Translations under genes and position numbers: made by a program
Assembly (NCBI GenBank): GCA_036518955.1
Contig: DATDMG010000220.1
Coordinates: 1 to 21,066, forward strand
Source: DATDMG01 sp036518955
GTDB taxonomy: Bacteria; Actinomycetota; Actinomycetes; Actinomycetales; Kineosporiaceae
Direction of reading: 5' to 3'
Length of the DNA: 21,066 nucleotides
Notes under the pieces: generated by a model
The model's database searches: none
Seen by the model: only the letters and a program-made list of their open reading frames with translations
What the model was told of the DNA's origin: nothing
Shown: in pieces, positions 12,332 through 20,711 of the stretch
Layout of the letters: every line of letters begins with the position of its first letter
Position numbering within the stretch: the stretch's first letter is position 1

Positions 12332-15300
12332 ACCAGACAACTCGGCCCCAGCAGGGCCTTGAGATCGCCGAAGAGCGCCGGGGACGGCGTCACCCGCAGT
12401 CCGTCGTCGAGCCGCATCACCGTCATCCGCCCCGCCTGGGTCAGCCTCAGGTGCACCTCGGTCGGGCCGGGATGGGTGGACAGCACGTCCTTGAGGCGCT
12501 CGACGACGGGGTGGGTGCACCGGGCCACGGGCATCGAGACCACGACCGGGCCCCGCTCGCCCTCGTCGAGGTCGGGCAGGGACAACTCCGTCGCGTAGAT
12601 CGTGGGGACGTCGTCGCGCCGGTTGACCCGGCCCTTCACCACCACCACGACGTCCTCGGCGAGCACGTGCGAAACGGTGTCGTAGGTCTGCGGGAAGAAC
12701 AGTACCTCGATCGCCCCGCCGAGATCCTCGAGGGTGGCGATCGCCCACTGCTTGCCCTGCTTGGTCATCTTGCGTTGCAGCGTGGTGATCAGACCCGCGA
12801 TCGTGACGGTCGCGCCGTCGGGCCGGCCCTCGTCGCCGGTGAGGGTCGCGATCGAGCAGTCGGCCGCCCGGGACAGGATGTGCTCCACCCCGAACAGCGG
12901 GTGGTCGGAGACGTACAGGCCGAGCATCTCGCGCTCGGAGGCGAGCAGGGTTTGTTTGTCCCACTCGCCCTCCGGCACCGGCGGGACCACCGACAGAGTC
13001 GGGCCGAGATCGTCGTCCAGGCCGCCGAACAGCGAGTCCTGGCCCTGGTCGGCCTTGCGCTTGTCACCGACGACCGCGTCGACGGCGGCCTCGTGGACGG
13101 CGACCAGCCCCCGCCGGCTGTGCCCCAGCGAGTCGAAGGCACCGGCTTTGATCAGCGACTCGATGGTGCGCTTGTTGCAGACGACGGCAGGCACCTTGCG
13201 CAGGAAGTCCTCGAAGGAGCTGTACCGCCCCCGCTGCTCCCGGCTGGCCACGATCGCGTCGACGACGTTGGCGCCCACGTTGCGGATGGCGGTGAGGCCG
13301 AACCGGATGTCCTCGCCGACCGGGGTGAAGTTGGCGGCCGAGGAGTTCACGTCGGGCGGGAGCACCCGGATGCCCATCCGACGGCACTCGTTCAGGTAGA
13401 GCGCCGACTTGTCCTTGTCGTCGCGGACGCTGGTGAGCAGGGCGGCCATGTACTCGGCCTTGTAGTTGGCCTTCAGGTAGGCCGTCCAGTACGAGACCAG
13501 GCCGTACCCGGCGGTGTGGGCCTTGTTGAAGGCGTAGTCGGAGAAGGGCAGCAGGATGTCCCACAGCGTCTTGATGGCCTCGTCGCCGTAGCCGTTCGCC
13601 GTCATCCCCGCGCTGAAGCCCTCGAACTCCTTGTCGAGGATCTCACGCTTCTTCTTGCCCATCGCCCGGCGCAGCAGGTCGGCCTTGCCCAGGCTGTACC
13701 CCGCCACCTTCTGGGCGATGGCCATCACCTGCTCCTGGTACACGATCAGGCCGTACGTCGTGTCGAGGATCTCGGCCAGAGGCTCGGCCAGCTCCGGGTG
13801 GATCGGCGTGATCTCCTGCTGGCCGTTCTTGCGCAGTGCGTAGTTGGTGTGCGAGCCGGCACCCATCGGGCCGGGCCGGTAGAGCGCGAGGACGGCGGAG
13901 ATGTCCTCGAAGTGGTCGGGGCGCATCAGGCGCAGCAGCGAGCGCATCGGCCCGCCGTCCAGCTGGAAGACCCCCAACGTGTCGCCGCGGGCCAGCAACT
14001 CGTACGTGGCGGGGTCGTCGAGGGTCTTCGAGATGGCGTCGAGGTCGAGCGGCTCCTTGCCGTTGGCGACGATGTTCTGCAGCGCGTCGTCGATGACCGT
14101 CAGGTTGCGCAGGCCCAGAAAGTCCATCTTGAGCAGTCCGAGCGTCTCGCAGGTCGGGTAGTCGAACTGCGTGATGATCGCGCCGTCCTGCTCGCGGCGC
14201 ATGATCGGGATGTGTTCGATCAGCGGCTCGCTGGACATGATGACGCCGGCCGCGTGCACCCCCCACTGCCGCTTCAGACCCTCCAGCCCGAGCGCGGTCT
14301 CGACCACCTTCTGCGCGTCGGCGTCCTGCGCGTGCAACTCGCGGAACTCCTGCGCCTCGCCGTACCGCGGGTGGTTCGGGTCGAAGATCCCGGTCAACGG
14401 GATGTCCTTGCCCATCACCGCCGGCGGCATGGCCTTGGTCAGCCGCTCCCCCATCGAGAACGGGTAACCCAGCACCCGGGAGGCGTCCTTGAGGGCCTGC
14501 TTCGCCTTGATCGTGCCGTAGGTGACGATCTGGGCGACCCGCTCCTCACCGTACTTCTCGGTGACATACTTGATCACCTCACCGCGCCGGCGCTCGTCGA
14601 AGTCGACGTCGACGTCCGGCATGGAGACCCGCTCGGGGTTGAGGAACCGCTCGAAGATCAGCCCGTGCGGCAACGGGTCGAGGTCGGTGATCCCGGTCGC
14701 GTACGCCGCCAGCGACCCGGCGGCGGACCCCCGGCCCGGGCCGACCCGGATGCCCTGGGACTTGGCCCAGTTGATGAAGTCCGCGACGACGAGGAAGTAC
14801 CCGGGGAACCCCATCTGGCAGATGACGTCGACCTCGTAGTCCGCCTGCTTGCGCACCTCCTCCGGGATGCCGTCGGGGTACCGGCGGTGCAGACCGCGCT
14901 CGACCTCCTGGACGAACCACGACTGCTCGGTCTCGCCCTCGGGGACCGGGAAGCGCGGCATCAGGTTCGCACCCTCGGTGAACTCGACGTTGCACCGCTG
15001 GGCGATCAACAGCGTGTTGTCGCACGCGTCGGGCAGCTCGCGCCAGGTGTGTCGCATCTCTGCCGGGCTCTTCAGGTAGAAGTCGTCGGCGTCGAACTTG
15101 AAGCGCTTCGGATCGGCCAGGGTCGAGCCGGACTGCACGCACAGCAGGACGGCGTGCGCCTGCGCGTCGTCGGCGCGGGTGTAGTGCAGGTCGTTCGTGG
15201 CGACGAGCGGCAGCCCGAGATCCTTCGCGAGCTCCAGCAGGTCTTTCTGGACCTGGCGCTCGATGTCGAGCCCGTGGTCCATCAGCTCGCAGAAGAAGTT

Positions 15301-15861
15301 GTCCTTTCCGAAGATGTCGCGGAACTCGGCCGCGGCCTCCCGCGCCTGGCTGTACTGGCCCAGGCGCAGCCGGGTCTGCACCTCCCCGGACGGGCAGCCG
15401 GTCGTCGCGATGATCCCCGAGCCGTACGTGGTGAGCAGGTCGCGGTCCATCCGGGGCTTGAAGTAGTAGCCCTCGAGGCTGGCGAGCGAACCCATCGTGA
15501 AGAGGTTGCGCATCCCCTCCGAGGTCTCCGCCCACATCGTCATGTGGGTGTAGGCGCCGCTGCCGGAGACGTCGTCGCGGGACCCGTCGCCCCACCGCAC
15601 CCGGGTCTTGTCGAACCGGCTGGTGCCCGGCGTCAGGTACGCCTCCAGCCCGATGATCGGCTTGACCCCGTGCTTGACCCCCTTCTTCCAGAACTCGTAA
15701 GCGCCGAAGAGCGAGCCGTGGTCGGTCGTGGCGACCGCCGGCATACCCATCTTCGCCGCTTCGACGAACAAGTCGTCGATCTTCGCGGCGCCGTCGAGCA
15801 TCGAGTACTCCGTGTGGTTGTGCAGGTGCACGAAGTTCTCGGCAGACGACCCGGACGCCAC
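12328..15861 (-). CDS. dnaE: DNA polymerase III alpha subunit (DnaE1)
   Basis: The replicative polymerase catalytic subunit, 1177 residues. The N-terminal PHP domain has FVHLHNHTEYSMLDGA with H14, H16 and D23, then H48 (TTDHGS), E73 (GLEAYL), H106, C156 and the D-x-H of NDLHYT. These match the metal-ligand set of M. tuberculosis DnaE1, whose PHP domain proofreads, so a proofreading PHP is likely. Palm aspartates are D416 and D418 (PDVDVDF) and D580 (KMDFLGLRNL). QDSLF at 941-945 fits a sliding-clamp-binding motif. The C-terminal OB fold follows (VTIAGLITTLQRKMTKQGKQ). The GTG at 15859-15861 has GAGGAGG about 7 nt upstream. A small membrane-protein gene overlaps its stop. Confidence 0.97.
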   Translation of the reverse strand: MASGSSAENFVHLHNHTEYSMLDGAAKIDDLFVEAAKMGMPAVATTDHGSLFGAYEFWKKGVKHGVKPIIGLEAYLTPGTSRFDKTRVRWGDGSRDDVSGSGAYTHMTMWAETSEGMRNLFTMGSLASLEGYYFKPRMDRDLLTTYGSGIIATTGCPSGEVQTRLRLGQYSQAREAAAEFRDIFGKDNFFCELMDHGLDIERQVQKDLLELAKDLGLPLVATNDLHYTRADDAQAHAVLLCVQSGSTLADPKRFKFDADDFYLKSPAEMRHTWRELPDACDNTLLIAQRCNVEFTEGANLMPRFPVPEGETEQSWFVQEVERGLHRRYPDGIPEEVRKQADYEVDVICQMGFPGYFLVVADFINWAKSQGIRVGPGRGSAAGSLAAYATGITDLDPLPHGLIFERFLNPERVSMPDVDVDFDERRRGEVIKYVTEKYGEERVAQIVTYGTIKAKQALKDASRVLGYPFSMGERLTKAMPPAVMGKDIPLTGIFDPNHPRYGEAQEFRELHAQDADAQKVVETALGLEGLKRQWGVHAAGVIMSSEPLIEHIPIMRREQDGAIITQFDYPTCETLGLLKMDFLGLRNLTVIDDALQNIVANGKEPLDLDAISKTLDDPATYELLARGDTLGVFQLDGGPMRSLLRLMRPDHFEDISAVLALYRPGPMGAGSHTNYALRKNGQQEITPIHPELAEPLAEILDTTYGLIVYQEQVMAIAQKVAGYSLGKADLLRRAMGKKKREILDKEFEGFSAGMTANGYGDEAIKTLWDILLPFSDYAFNKAHTAGYGLVSYWTAYLKANYKAEYMAALLTSVRDDKDKSALYLNECRRMGIRVLPPDVNSSAANFTPVGEDIRFGLTAIRNVGANVVDAIVASREQRGRYSSFEDFLRKVPAVVCNKRTIESLIKAGAFDSLGHSRRGLVAVHEAAVDAVVGDKRKADQGQDSLFGGLDDDLGPTLSVVPPVPEGEWDKQTLLASEREMLGLYVSDHPLFGVEHILSRAADCSIATLTGDEGRPDGATVTIAGLITTLQRKMTKQGKQWAIATLEDLGGAIEVLFFPQTYDTVSHVLAEDVVVVVKGRVNRRDDVPTIYATELSLPDLDEGERGPVVVSMPVARCTHPVVERLKDVLSTHPGPTEVHLRLTQAGRMTVMRLDDGLRVTPSPALFGDLKALLGPSCLV

Positions 15862-15914
15862 AGAGCGCCTCCTCGGTTCACGGCGGACGGCGGTCGCGCT
15901 GCGTCCGGGGGAAG

Positions 15915-15970
15915 TCCGGCGGACGGCGGGTGCCCCGACAGCAGCGACGGGGCCCGCCGTCCGAGCCGGA
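15915..15970 (-). other. long bulged hairpin in the dnaE leader
   Basis: Three stacked perfect stems: 15915-15920 with 15965-15970 (6 bp), 15921-15930 with 15953-15962 (10 bp) and 15933-15937 with 15948-15952 (5 bp). They are joined by two 2-nt bulges and close a 10-nt loop (15938-15947). If dnaE transcription starts near 15980, the whole element lies in its 5' leader, ending about 50 nt before the start codon. It may control dnaE expression or block transcription coming the other way. Confidence 0.55.
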
Positions 15971-16092
15971 CGGCCGCGCGCAACGCCAGTGTAGGTGGGG
16001 GCACCGACAATCCGGTCGGAGCACGGCGCAACCCAGCCGGGAGCGGCGTGTCGCCGTCCCCCGGGCCGCCCGGTACCGCTGGTCCCACGGAA

Positions 16093-16106
16093 CCGACCCG
16101 GGTCGG
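16093..16106. promoter_or_regulatory. 14-bp palindrome before the SPFH/zinc-ribbon operon
   Basis: CCGACCCGGGTCGG is a perfect palindrome centred about 30 bp before a possible -10 box (TACGAT, 16129-16134) and about 87 bp before the first gene. Its place fits an operator, but palindromes of this length occur by chance in DNA this GC-rich. Confidence 0.28.
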
Positions 16107-16185
16107 GGCTCGTCGGACCACCGCACAGTACGATCGCGCTGCCGTCCCGCGCCGGGGGAGGGTCTGGCGGACACGAGGAGGAGAG

Positions 16186-17307
16186 ATGGGTCTGGTCGAC
16201 AAGATCCGCGGGGAGTTCGTCGACATCGTCGAGTGGCTCGACGACACCCGCGACACGATCGTGTGGCGGTTCCCTCGGTACGACAACGAGATCAAGATGG
16301 GCGCCAAGCTCGTCGTCCGGGAATCCCAGACCGCGGTGTTCGTCAACGAGGGTCAGATCGCCGACGCGTTCACGCCCGGTACGTACACCCTGCAGACGCA
16401 GAACATGCCGATCCTGTCCACGCTCAAGGGCTGGAAGTACGGTTTCAACTCGCCGTTCAAGGCGGAGGTCTACTTCGTCAACACCCGGCAGTTCACCGAC
16501 ATGAAGTGGGGCACCCAGAACCCGATCATGATGCGTGACCCGGAGTTCGGCGTCGTCCGGGTGCGAGCCTTCGGTGCCTACGCCGCCCGCGTGGTCGACG
16601 CCCAGAAGCTGCTCCGGGAGCTCGTCGGCACGGATCCGCAGTTCCGCACCGAGGAGGTGCAGGAGTACCTGCGCCAGATGATCATCAGTCATCTCGGGCC
16701 GGCGTTGGCGACGTCCGGGGTCTCGGTCCTGGACATGGCCGCCAACCAGGGCGCCATCGGCAGCCGGATCGCCGGGATCCTCAGTGAGGACCTGGCCAAC
16801 GTGGGCCTGACCGTCCCGGCGTTCTTCGTCGAGAACATCTCGATGCCCCCCGAGGTGGAGGCGGCTCTCGACAAGCGCACCCAGCTCGGCATCCTCGGCG
16901 GCAACCTCGGCCAGTACACCCAGCTGCAGGCCGCCAACGCGATCGAGGACGCCGCCCGCAACCCCGGTGCCGGCGCCGGCGCCGGGATCGGGCTCGGGAT
17001 GGGGATGGCCGTGGGCCAGCAACTGGCCAACCAGTTCAACCAGCCGGCGCAGCAGGGGGCCCCCGGCGCTCCGGTGGCGGGCGGGCCGCCGCCGCTGCCG
17101 CAACCCGCGGCGTGGTACCTCGGGGTGAACGGGCAGCAGCAGGGCCCGCTCGACGAGGCCGGCCTGACCGGGGCGGCCCAGGCGGGCACGCTGACCCCGG
17201 CGACCCTGGTCTGGAAGAGCGGGATGGCCGCCTGGGCGCCGGCCGGCCAGGTCCCGGAGCTGGCCGGGGTCCTCGCCTCGGTGCCGCCCCCGCTCCCGCC
17301 GTCCTGA
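16186..17307 (+). CDS. SPFH-domain (YdjI-like) protein with C-terminal GYF_2 domain
   Basis: A 373-residue protein. Residues about 1-240 form an SPFH/band-7 domain of the virion-core-like (YdjI) type: IVEWLDDTRDTIVWRFPRYDNEIKMGAKLVVRESQTAVFVNEG, then VNTRQFTDMKWGTQNPI and VENISMPPEVEAALDKR. A Gly/Ala-rich and then Pro/Gln-rich linker leads to a GYF_2 domain from Trp310 (AWYLGVNGQQQGPLDEAGL... LVWKSGMAAWAPAGQVPEL). There is no transmembrane segment, so it probably attaches to the membrane peripherally. In Bacillus subtilis, YdjI works with PspA and the zinc-ribbon protein YdjG in membrane-stress response. The next gene, 23 bp away, is a zinc-ribbon protein. Strong GAGGAGGA site before ATG. Confidence 0.9.
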   Translation: MGLVDKIRGEFVDIVEWLDDTRDTIVWRFPRYDNEIKMGAKLVVRESQTAVFVNEGQIADAFTPGTYTLQTQNMPILSTLKGWKYGFNSPFKAEVYFVNTRQFTDMKWGTQNPIMMRDPEFGVVRVRAFGAYAARVVDAQKLLRELVGTDPQFRTEEVQEYLRQMIISHLGPALATSGVSVLDMAANQGAIGSRIAGILSEDLANVGLTVPAFFVENISMPPEVEAALDKRTQLGILGGNLGQYTQLQAANAIEDAARNPGAGAGAGIGLGMGMAVGQQLANQFNQPAQQGAPGAPVAGGPPPLPQPAAWYLGVNGQQQGPLDEAGLTGAAQAGTLTPATLVWKSGMAAWAPAGQVPELAGVLASVPPPLPPS

Positions 17308-17330
17308 CCGTCGCGGCACCGAGGAGAGTG

Positions 17331-18485
17331 ATGAACGACCAGTCCTCGACCGTCCCGGACACCCCGCACCAGGAGGTCCCGACGAGCCCGCCCACCCCCG
17401 GGGCTGCGGCGAACCCCCTGCAGTATCCCTGTGCCAGCTGCGGCGCCCGGGTGGAGTACGCGCCCGGGACGACGACCCTGAAGTGCCCGTACTGCGGCTT
17501 CACCCAGGACATCGCGGCGACCGGTGCGGCCGTCACCGAGCACGACTACGCCGCCTGGGCGGCGCTCCCGGTCAAGCCGCGGGCCAGGCTCGGCCAGTAC
17601 CTGCTGCAGTGCCGGGAGTGCGGGGCGCAGACGCAGTCCGACGACCTCTCCGGTGCCTGCTCCTTCTGCGGCTCGCCGGTCGTCGTCGAGGTCAGCGCCG
17701 ACGACCAGATCGCCCCCGAGGGCGTGGTGCCGTTCGCGATCGACCAGCGAGGCGCGCAGGACGCCGTCCGGGCCTGGATCTCCTCCCGCTGGTTCGCGCC
17801 CAACCGGCTGAAGAAGGTCGGGGGCAGCGAGAGCATGAAGGGCACCTACCTGCCCTTCTGGACGTACGACGCGCAGACCGAGTCCGACTACGACGGCCGC
17901 CGCGGCGAGCACTACTGGGTGGAGGAGACCTACACCGACGACGAGGGCGAGACCCGCACCCGGCAGGTCCAGCGGACGGCGTGGTACCCGGCCTCGGGGC
18001 ACGTGTCCCGCTTCTTCGACGACGTGGTGGTGCCGGCGTCCGGACACCTGCCGGCGGCCCGGCTGGAGTCGATGGGCCCCTGGGAAACCGCTCAGGCGGT
18101 CGCCTACCAGCCCGAGTTCCTGTCCGGCTTCCGCACCCTGCGGTACGACGTGGAGCCCGACGCCGGGCTGGAGCAGGCCAAGCGGGTGATGGCCAGCGAC
18201 ATCGAGGACGACTGCCGCAGGGACATCGGCGGCGACGAGCAGGTGGTCACGTCCGTCGACACCCGCTACGGCGACATCATGTTCAAGCTGCTGCTGATGC
18301 CGGTGTGGATCGCGGCGTACCTCTACGGCGGGAAGACCTTCCAGGTGCTCGTCAACGCGCACACCGGCCAGGTCGTCGGCGAGCGGCCGTACTCCTGGAT
18401 CAAGATCTTCTTCGCGGTACTCGGGGCCCTGATCGTGCTGGCCGTCGTAGCGGCGGTCTGGGCGGCGACGCACCGGCACCGGTGA
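17331..18485 (+). CDS. double zinc-ribbon membrane protein (YdjG-like)
   Basis: A 384-residue protein. After a disordered N-terminus, two zinc ribbons are visible: C34-x2-C37 with C52-x2-C55 (CASCG...CPYCG) and C94-x2-C97 with C110-x2-C113 (CRECG...CSFCG). A conserved beta-rich body follows (GTYLPFWTYDAQTESDYDG..., QRTAWYPASGHV, FFDDVVVPAS). A C-terminal membrane helix is at about 356-379 (IKIFFAVLGALIVLAVVAAV), with a possible second near 318-338. Such proteins are often misannotated as PriA-like helicases or TFIIB-type proteins; no helicase motif is present. It pairs with the SPFH gene as YdjG does with YdjI. The start is ATG with GAGGAGAG just upstream. Confidence 0.87.
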   Translation: MNDQSSTVPDTPHQEVPTSPPTPGAAANPLQYPCASCGARVEYAPGTTTLKCPYCGFTQDIAATGAAVTEHDYAAWAALPVKPRARLGQYLLQCRECGAQTQSDDLSGACSFCGSPVVVEVSADDQIAPEGVVPFAIDQRGAQDAVRAWISSRWFAPNRLKKVGGSESMKGTYLPFWTYDAQTESDYDGRRGEHYWVEETYTDDEGETRTRQVQRTAWYPASGHVSRFFDDVVVPASGHLPAARLESMGPWETAQAVAYQPEFLSGFRTLRYDVEPDAGLEQAKRVMASDIEDDCRRDIGGDEQVVTSVDTRYGDIMFKLLLMPVWIAAYLYGGKTFQVLVNAHTGQVVGERPYSWIKIFFAVLGALIVLAVVAAVWAATHRHR

Positions 18486-18534
18486 CCGGCGAACCGCTCA
18501 TCCGAGCTGCGCGGACCAGCGGCGAGAAAGCCGT

Positions 18535-18572
18535 GGAGCGGCGGCGCCGGCGGTCCCGGCGGCCGCCGCTCC
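18535..18572. terminator. strong bidirectional terminator hairpin
   Basis: A perfect 11-bp stem (18535-18545 with 18562-18572) continues, after a single bulged base, into a 5-bp inner stem (18546-18550 with 18556-18560) closing a 5-nt loop. It lies in the 119-bp gap between the converging zinc-ribbon and CopC-CopD genes, so it could end both transcripts. No T-run follows. Confidence 0.65.
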
Positions 18573-18604
18573 AGAGCCAGGTGATCAGGTGCCGGCCGCC
18601 GCAC

Positions 18605-20587
18605 TCACGGTGCCCGCCCGACCGGCGCCCGGCCGGCGGTCCCGCCGGCCATCCGGGGCGCCGGCACCAATTCCTCGGCCGGGACCGCCCGGCTGATCAT
18701 CCGGGTGGTCAGCCGGCGGGAGAGCCAGCCGGCGCCCACCAGCATGCCTACCAGCAGGAGCGCGATCGCGATCCCCCAACCCCAGATCGCGCCGGTGAGG
18801 GCCGGCGGGGCCGGGCGCGGCGGCTTGGCCGACCGGCTCGTCACCGTCAGCTTCACGACGGCCTGCCGGGCGCCGTCCAGGCTGACCCGCGCCTCCCACC
18901 CGCCGACCACCGGGGTGTACATCCCGCTCACCCGGTACTGCCCGCCGCCGATCGCGGTGGCCGGCACCTCGGTGGCCGGGATGCCCAGGGCCGGAGCGGC
19001 GAAGGACACCGTGACCTGCCGCGCCGCGCCGTCCGGCACGGTGACCAGGTAGTCGGTCAGGCCCGGGGCTGACCCGGACGTCGTCAGGGTCACCGGGGTG
19101 TCCCCTGCCGTGGCATGGTGGGTCAACGCCGCTGCCTGCAGGGCCTGGGCCCGGGCCGAGCCCGACAGCATCGGCACGACCATGAGCACGGCGAGGCCGA
19201 GCGCCACCTCGGCGGCGACCGCCGACCGGAAGTGCCGGGCGATGCCCCGGATCAGCCGGGGGCCGTCCCCGATCGCCCGGTACGCCTCGACCCTGGGCAG
19301 CAGCCAGAACTCGTGGAACGCCCCGAGCGCCAGCAGCGCCCCGAAGAGGAGGAGCTTCACCGCCAGCGCCCGGCCGTAGAGGGTGGTCAGGAACTGGGCG
19401 AGACCGCCCACGTGCGACCAGGTGAGCCAGAGCCCGCTGAGCACCAGGGCGAGGACGGACGACATCGCCACCGTCGCGAAGCGGCGGATCGCCGCGGGCC
19501 AGAACTGGCGCCGGTCACGCTCGGGGACGACGGTGACCGCGGCGAGCGCGGTGATCCCGACCAGGCCGCCGATCCACAGCGCCGCCCCGAACAGGTGGCC
19601 CACCACCAGGACGGTGTTGGTCACGGCCCGGACGTCGGTGGGCGGCTTCGCGGGCACCGCGCGAGCCACCAGTTCCAGCAGGCCGAGGACGAACGCCGCC
19701 CGCAGGGCCGGGCCCGCGGCGCCGCCGAGACGGCGGCCGGCGGTCGCGACCGGGAGCAGGACGGCCACCGCGAGGGCGGTCACCACCAGCCGGGCGAGAT
19801 CGAGATAGCCGCCCAGGTCCGCAGTCAGGGCGGGGAGGACGTCCCCGAAGGCGAAGCCGTCCGTTTTCGGTTGGTAGGCCAGCTGCACGATCGAGGCCGG
19901 CAGCAGGACGGCGGCGGCCGCCGCGGCGATCCGGACCAGCCGGGCGTCCGTGGCGGCGAGCGTCCCGCCGCGCTCGATCGGCTCGCCCCCCAACTGGCGG
20001 GCGACCGGCCCGGTGACGAGCACACGGAGCGCCGCCACCCCGGTCAGCACCGACACCGCCACCCAGGGCAGCCAGCCGACCGCGACCCGAAGCGGCGGGG
20101 GCAGGGTGGAGGTGGCCGGTGGCTGGTGGACCGCGGCGGACGACGCGCCGGCCGGGTCGACGGCGAAGGCGAACGCTCCCTGGGTGCCGCCGCCCAGGCT
20201 CCACGCCACGGTGAAGACGCCCTTGCCCAGGGCAGGCAGACCGAACTGAAGCGTCGCCGGGTCGGCGGCGGACCCGGTGAGCGGACCATGGGCCGCCACC
20301 GAGTGGTCGGCCCGGTAGACGGTGACCTCCCCAGCGGTGCCCGGAGCGCCGGCGGACGTGTCCGGCAGGTGGAGGGTGAGCTGGTTCGGCCGACGGGCGA
20401 GGACGGCACCCGCCGCGGGATCGGTGCGGACGCCGGTCGTTCCCGGCGGGGCGTCGGCACCGTTGGCGGACAGGCCGGCGACGACGCCGGCAGCGGTCAG
20501 GCCGAGGACGACGAAGAGGGTCAGCATCGCCGCCCGCCACGCCCGGACCGCCCGCATGCTGGGGGAAGGTGATCTCAACGGGCTCAT
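18605..20587 (-). CDS. CopC-CopD fusion membrane protein, likely iron-regulated
   Basis: A 660-residue membrane protein. Order: signal-anchor (about 17-40), a CopC-like beta domain (about 45-145, DPAAGAVLARRPNQLTLHL...), a multi-helix CopD-type membrane region (about 165-480), a second extracytoplasmic beta-rich domain (about 500-595), a last helix (about 603-625) and a basic tail. The architecture resembles YcnJ-type copper importers. Yet the CopC domain lacks the usual ligands: no His follows the signal segment, and the D-x-H motif before the last strand is replaced by SLGGGTQGAFAF (130-141). A DtxR/IdeR-type iron box overlaps its promoter. The copper label is therefore doubtful; a role in iron or heme handling is my inference. 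ATG at 20585-20587 chosen because the -10 box lies 8 nt upstream (leaderless). Confidence 0.85.
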   Translation of the reverse strand: MSPLRSPSPSMRAVRAWRAAMLTLFVVLGLTAAGVVAGLSANGADAPPGTTGVRTDPAAGAVLARRPNQLTLHLPDTSAGAPGTAGEVTVYRADHSVAAHGPLTGSAADPATLQFGLPALGKGVFTVAWSLGGGTQGAFAFAVDPAGASSAAVHQPPATSTLPPPLRVAVGWLPWVAVSVLTGVAALRVLVTGPVARQLGGEPIERGGTLAATDARLVRIAAAAAAVLLPASIVQLAYQPKTDGFAFGDVLPALTADLGGYLDLARLVVTALAVAVLLPVATAGRRLGGAAGPALRAAFVLGLLELVARAVPAKPPTDVRAVTNTVLVVGHLFGAALWIGGLVGITALAAVTVVPERDRRQFWPAAIRRFATVAMSSVLALVLSGLWLTWSHVGGLAQFLTTLYGRALAVKLLLFGALLALGAFHEFWLLPRVEAYRAIGDGPRLIRGIARHFRSAVAAEVALGLAVLMVVPMLSGSARAQALQAAALTHHATAGDTPVTLTTSGSAPGLTDYLVTVPDGAARQVTVSFAAPALGIPATEVPATAIGGGQYRVSGMYTPVVGGWEARVSLDGARQAVVKLTVTSRSAKPPRPAPPALTGAIWGWGIAIALLLVGMLVGAGWLSRRLTTRMISRAVPAEELVPAPRMAGGTAGRAPVGRAP

Positions 20588-20593
20588 GCGACT

Positions 20594-20612
20594 TGAGGTT
20601 AGGCTTACCTAA
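20594..20612. promoter_or_regulatory. DtxR/IdeR-type iron box
   Basis: TGAGGTTAGGCTTACCTAA matches the 19-bp DtxR/IdeR consensus (TWAGGTTAGSCTAACCTWA) at 17 positions and is nearly palindromic. It covers the -10 and most of the spacer of the CopC-CopD gene promoter, so iron-loaded repressor would block transcription. The gene should be switched on by iron limitation. Confidence 0.8.
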
Positions 20613-20624
20613 GTAACTGGTCAA
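20596..20624 (-). promoter_or_regulatory. promoter of the CopC-CopD gene
   Basis: On the minus strand TTGACC (20619-20624) and TAACCT (20596-20601) are separated by exactly 17 nt, close to the housekeeping sigma consensus. The start codon follows 8 nt after the -10 box, so the mRNA is probably leaderless. This is the clearest -35/-10 pair in the window. Confidence 0.75.
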
Positions 20625-20679
20625 GATACCGGTCGTTGAGGAACTCTTGGGAAAGTCACCATAACCTTCCCTGACCCGC

Positions 20680-20697
20680 GGGCGCCTTGGCGCGCCC
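20680..20697 (-). terminator. possible terminator after the pseudouridine synthase gene
   Basis: An imperfect GC hairpin (20680-20683 with 20694-20697, inner 20684-20686 with 20689-20691) lies just past the stop of the upstream gene and before the CopC-CopD promoter. It has a bulge, a very small loop and no T-run, so support is weak. Confidence 0.25.
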
Positions 20698-20711
20698 ACG
20701 GCCGGGGTCGC

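Larger units (their letters stand above)
15862..16185. other. divergent intergenic region dnaE / SPFH operon
   Basis: A 324-bp gap with no credible gene. It contains the dnaE ribosome-binding site, a long bulged hairpin (15915-15970), a possible minus-strand -10 TACACT (15988-15993) for dnaE, a 14-bp perfect palindrome (16093-16106), a possible plus-strand -10 TACGAT (16129-16134), and a strong GAGGAGGA site for the SPFH gene. Confidence 0.5.

Noticed and set aside
12217..16185. Very long plus-strand open frame antisense to dnaE, running into the SPFH gene
   Set aside because: It is a shadow of GC-rich codon use in dnaE. Its translation is low-complexity and unlike known proteins; only the part from 16186 is the real SPFH gene.
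17331..18485. Primosomal helicase PriA annotation for the zinc-ribbon protein
   Set aside because: Only the zinc ribbons are shared; there are no Walker or helicase motifs and it has a C-terminal membrane helix.
19115..20572. Long plus-strand frame antisense to the CopC-CopD gene
   Set aside because: Rich in Gln, Arg, Gly and Asp in the manner of an antisense shadow; no start signal or conserved motif, while the minus strand encodes a recognisable membrane protein.
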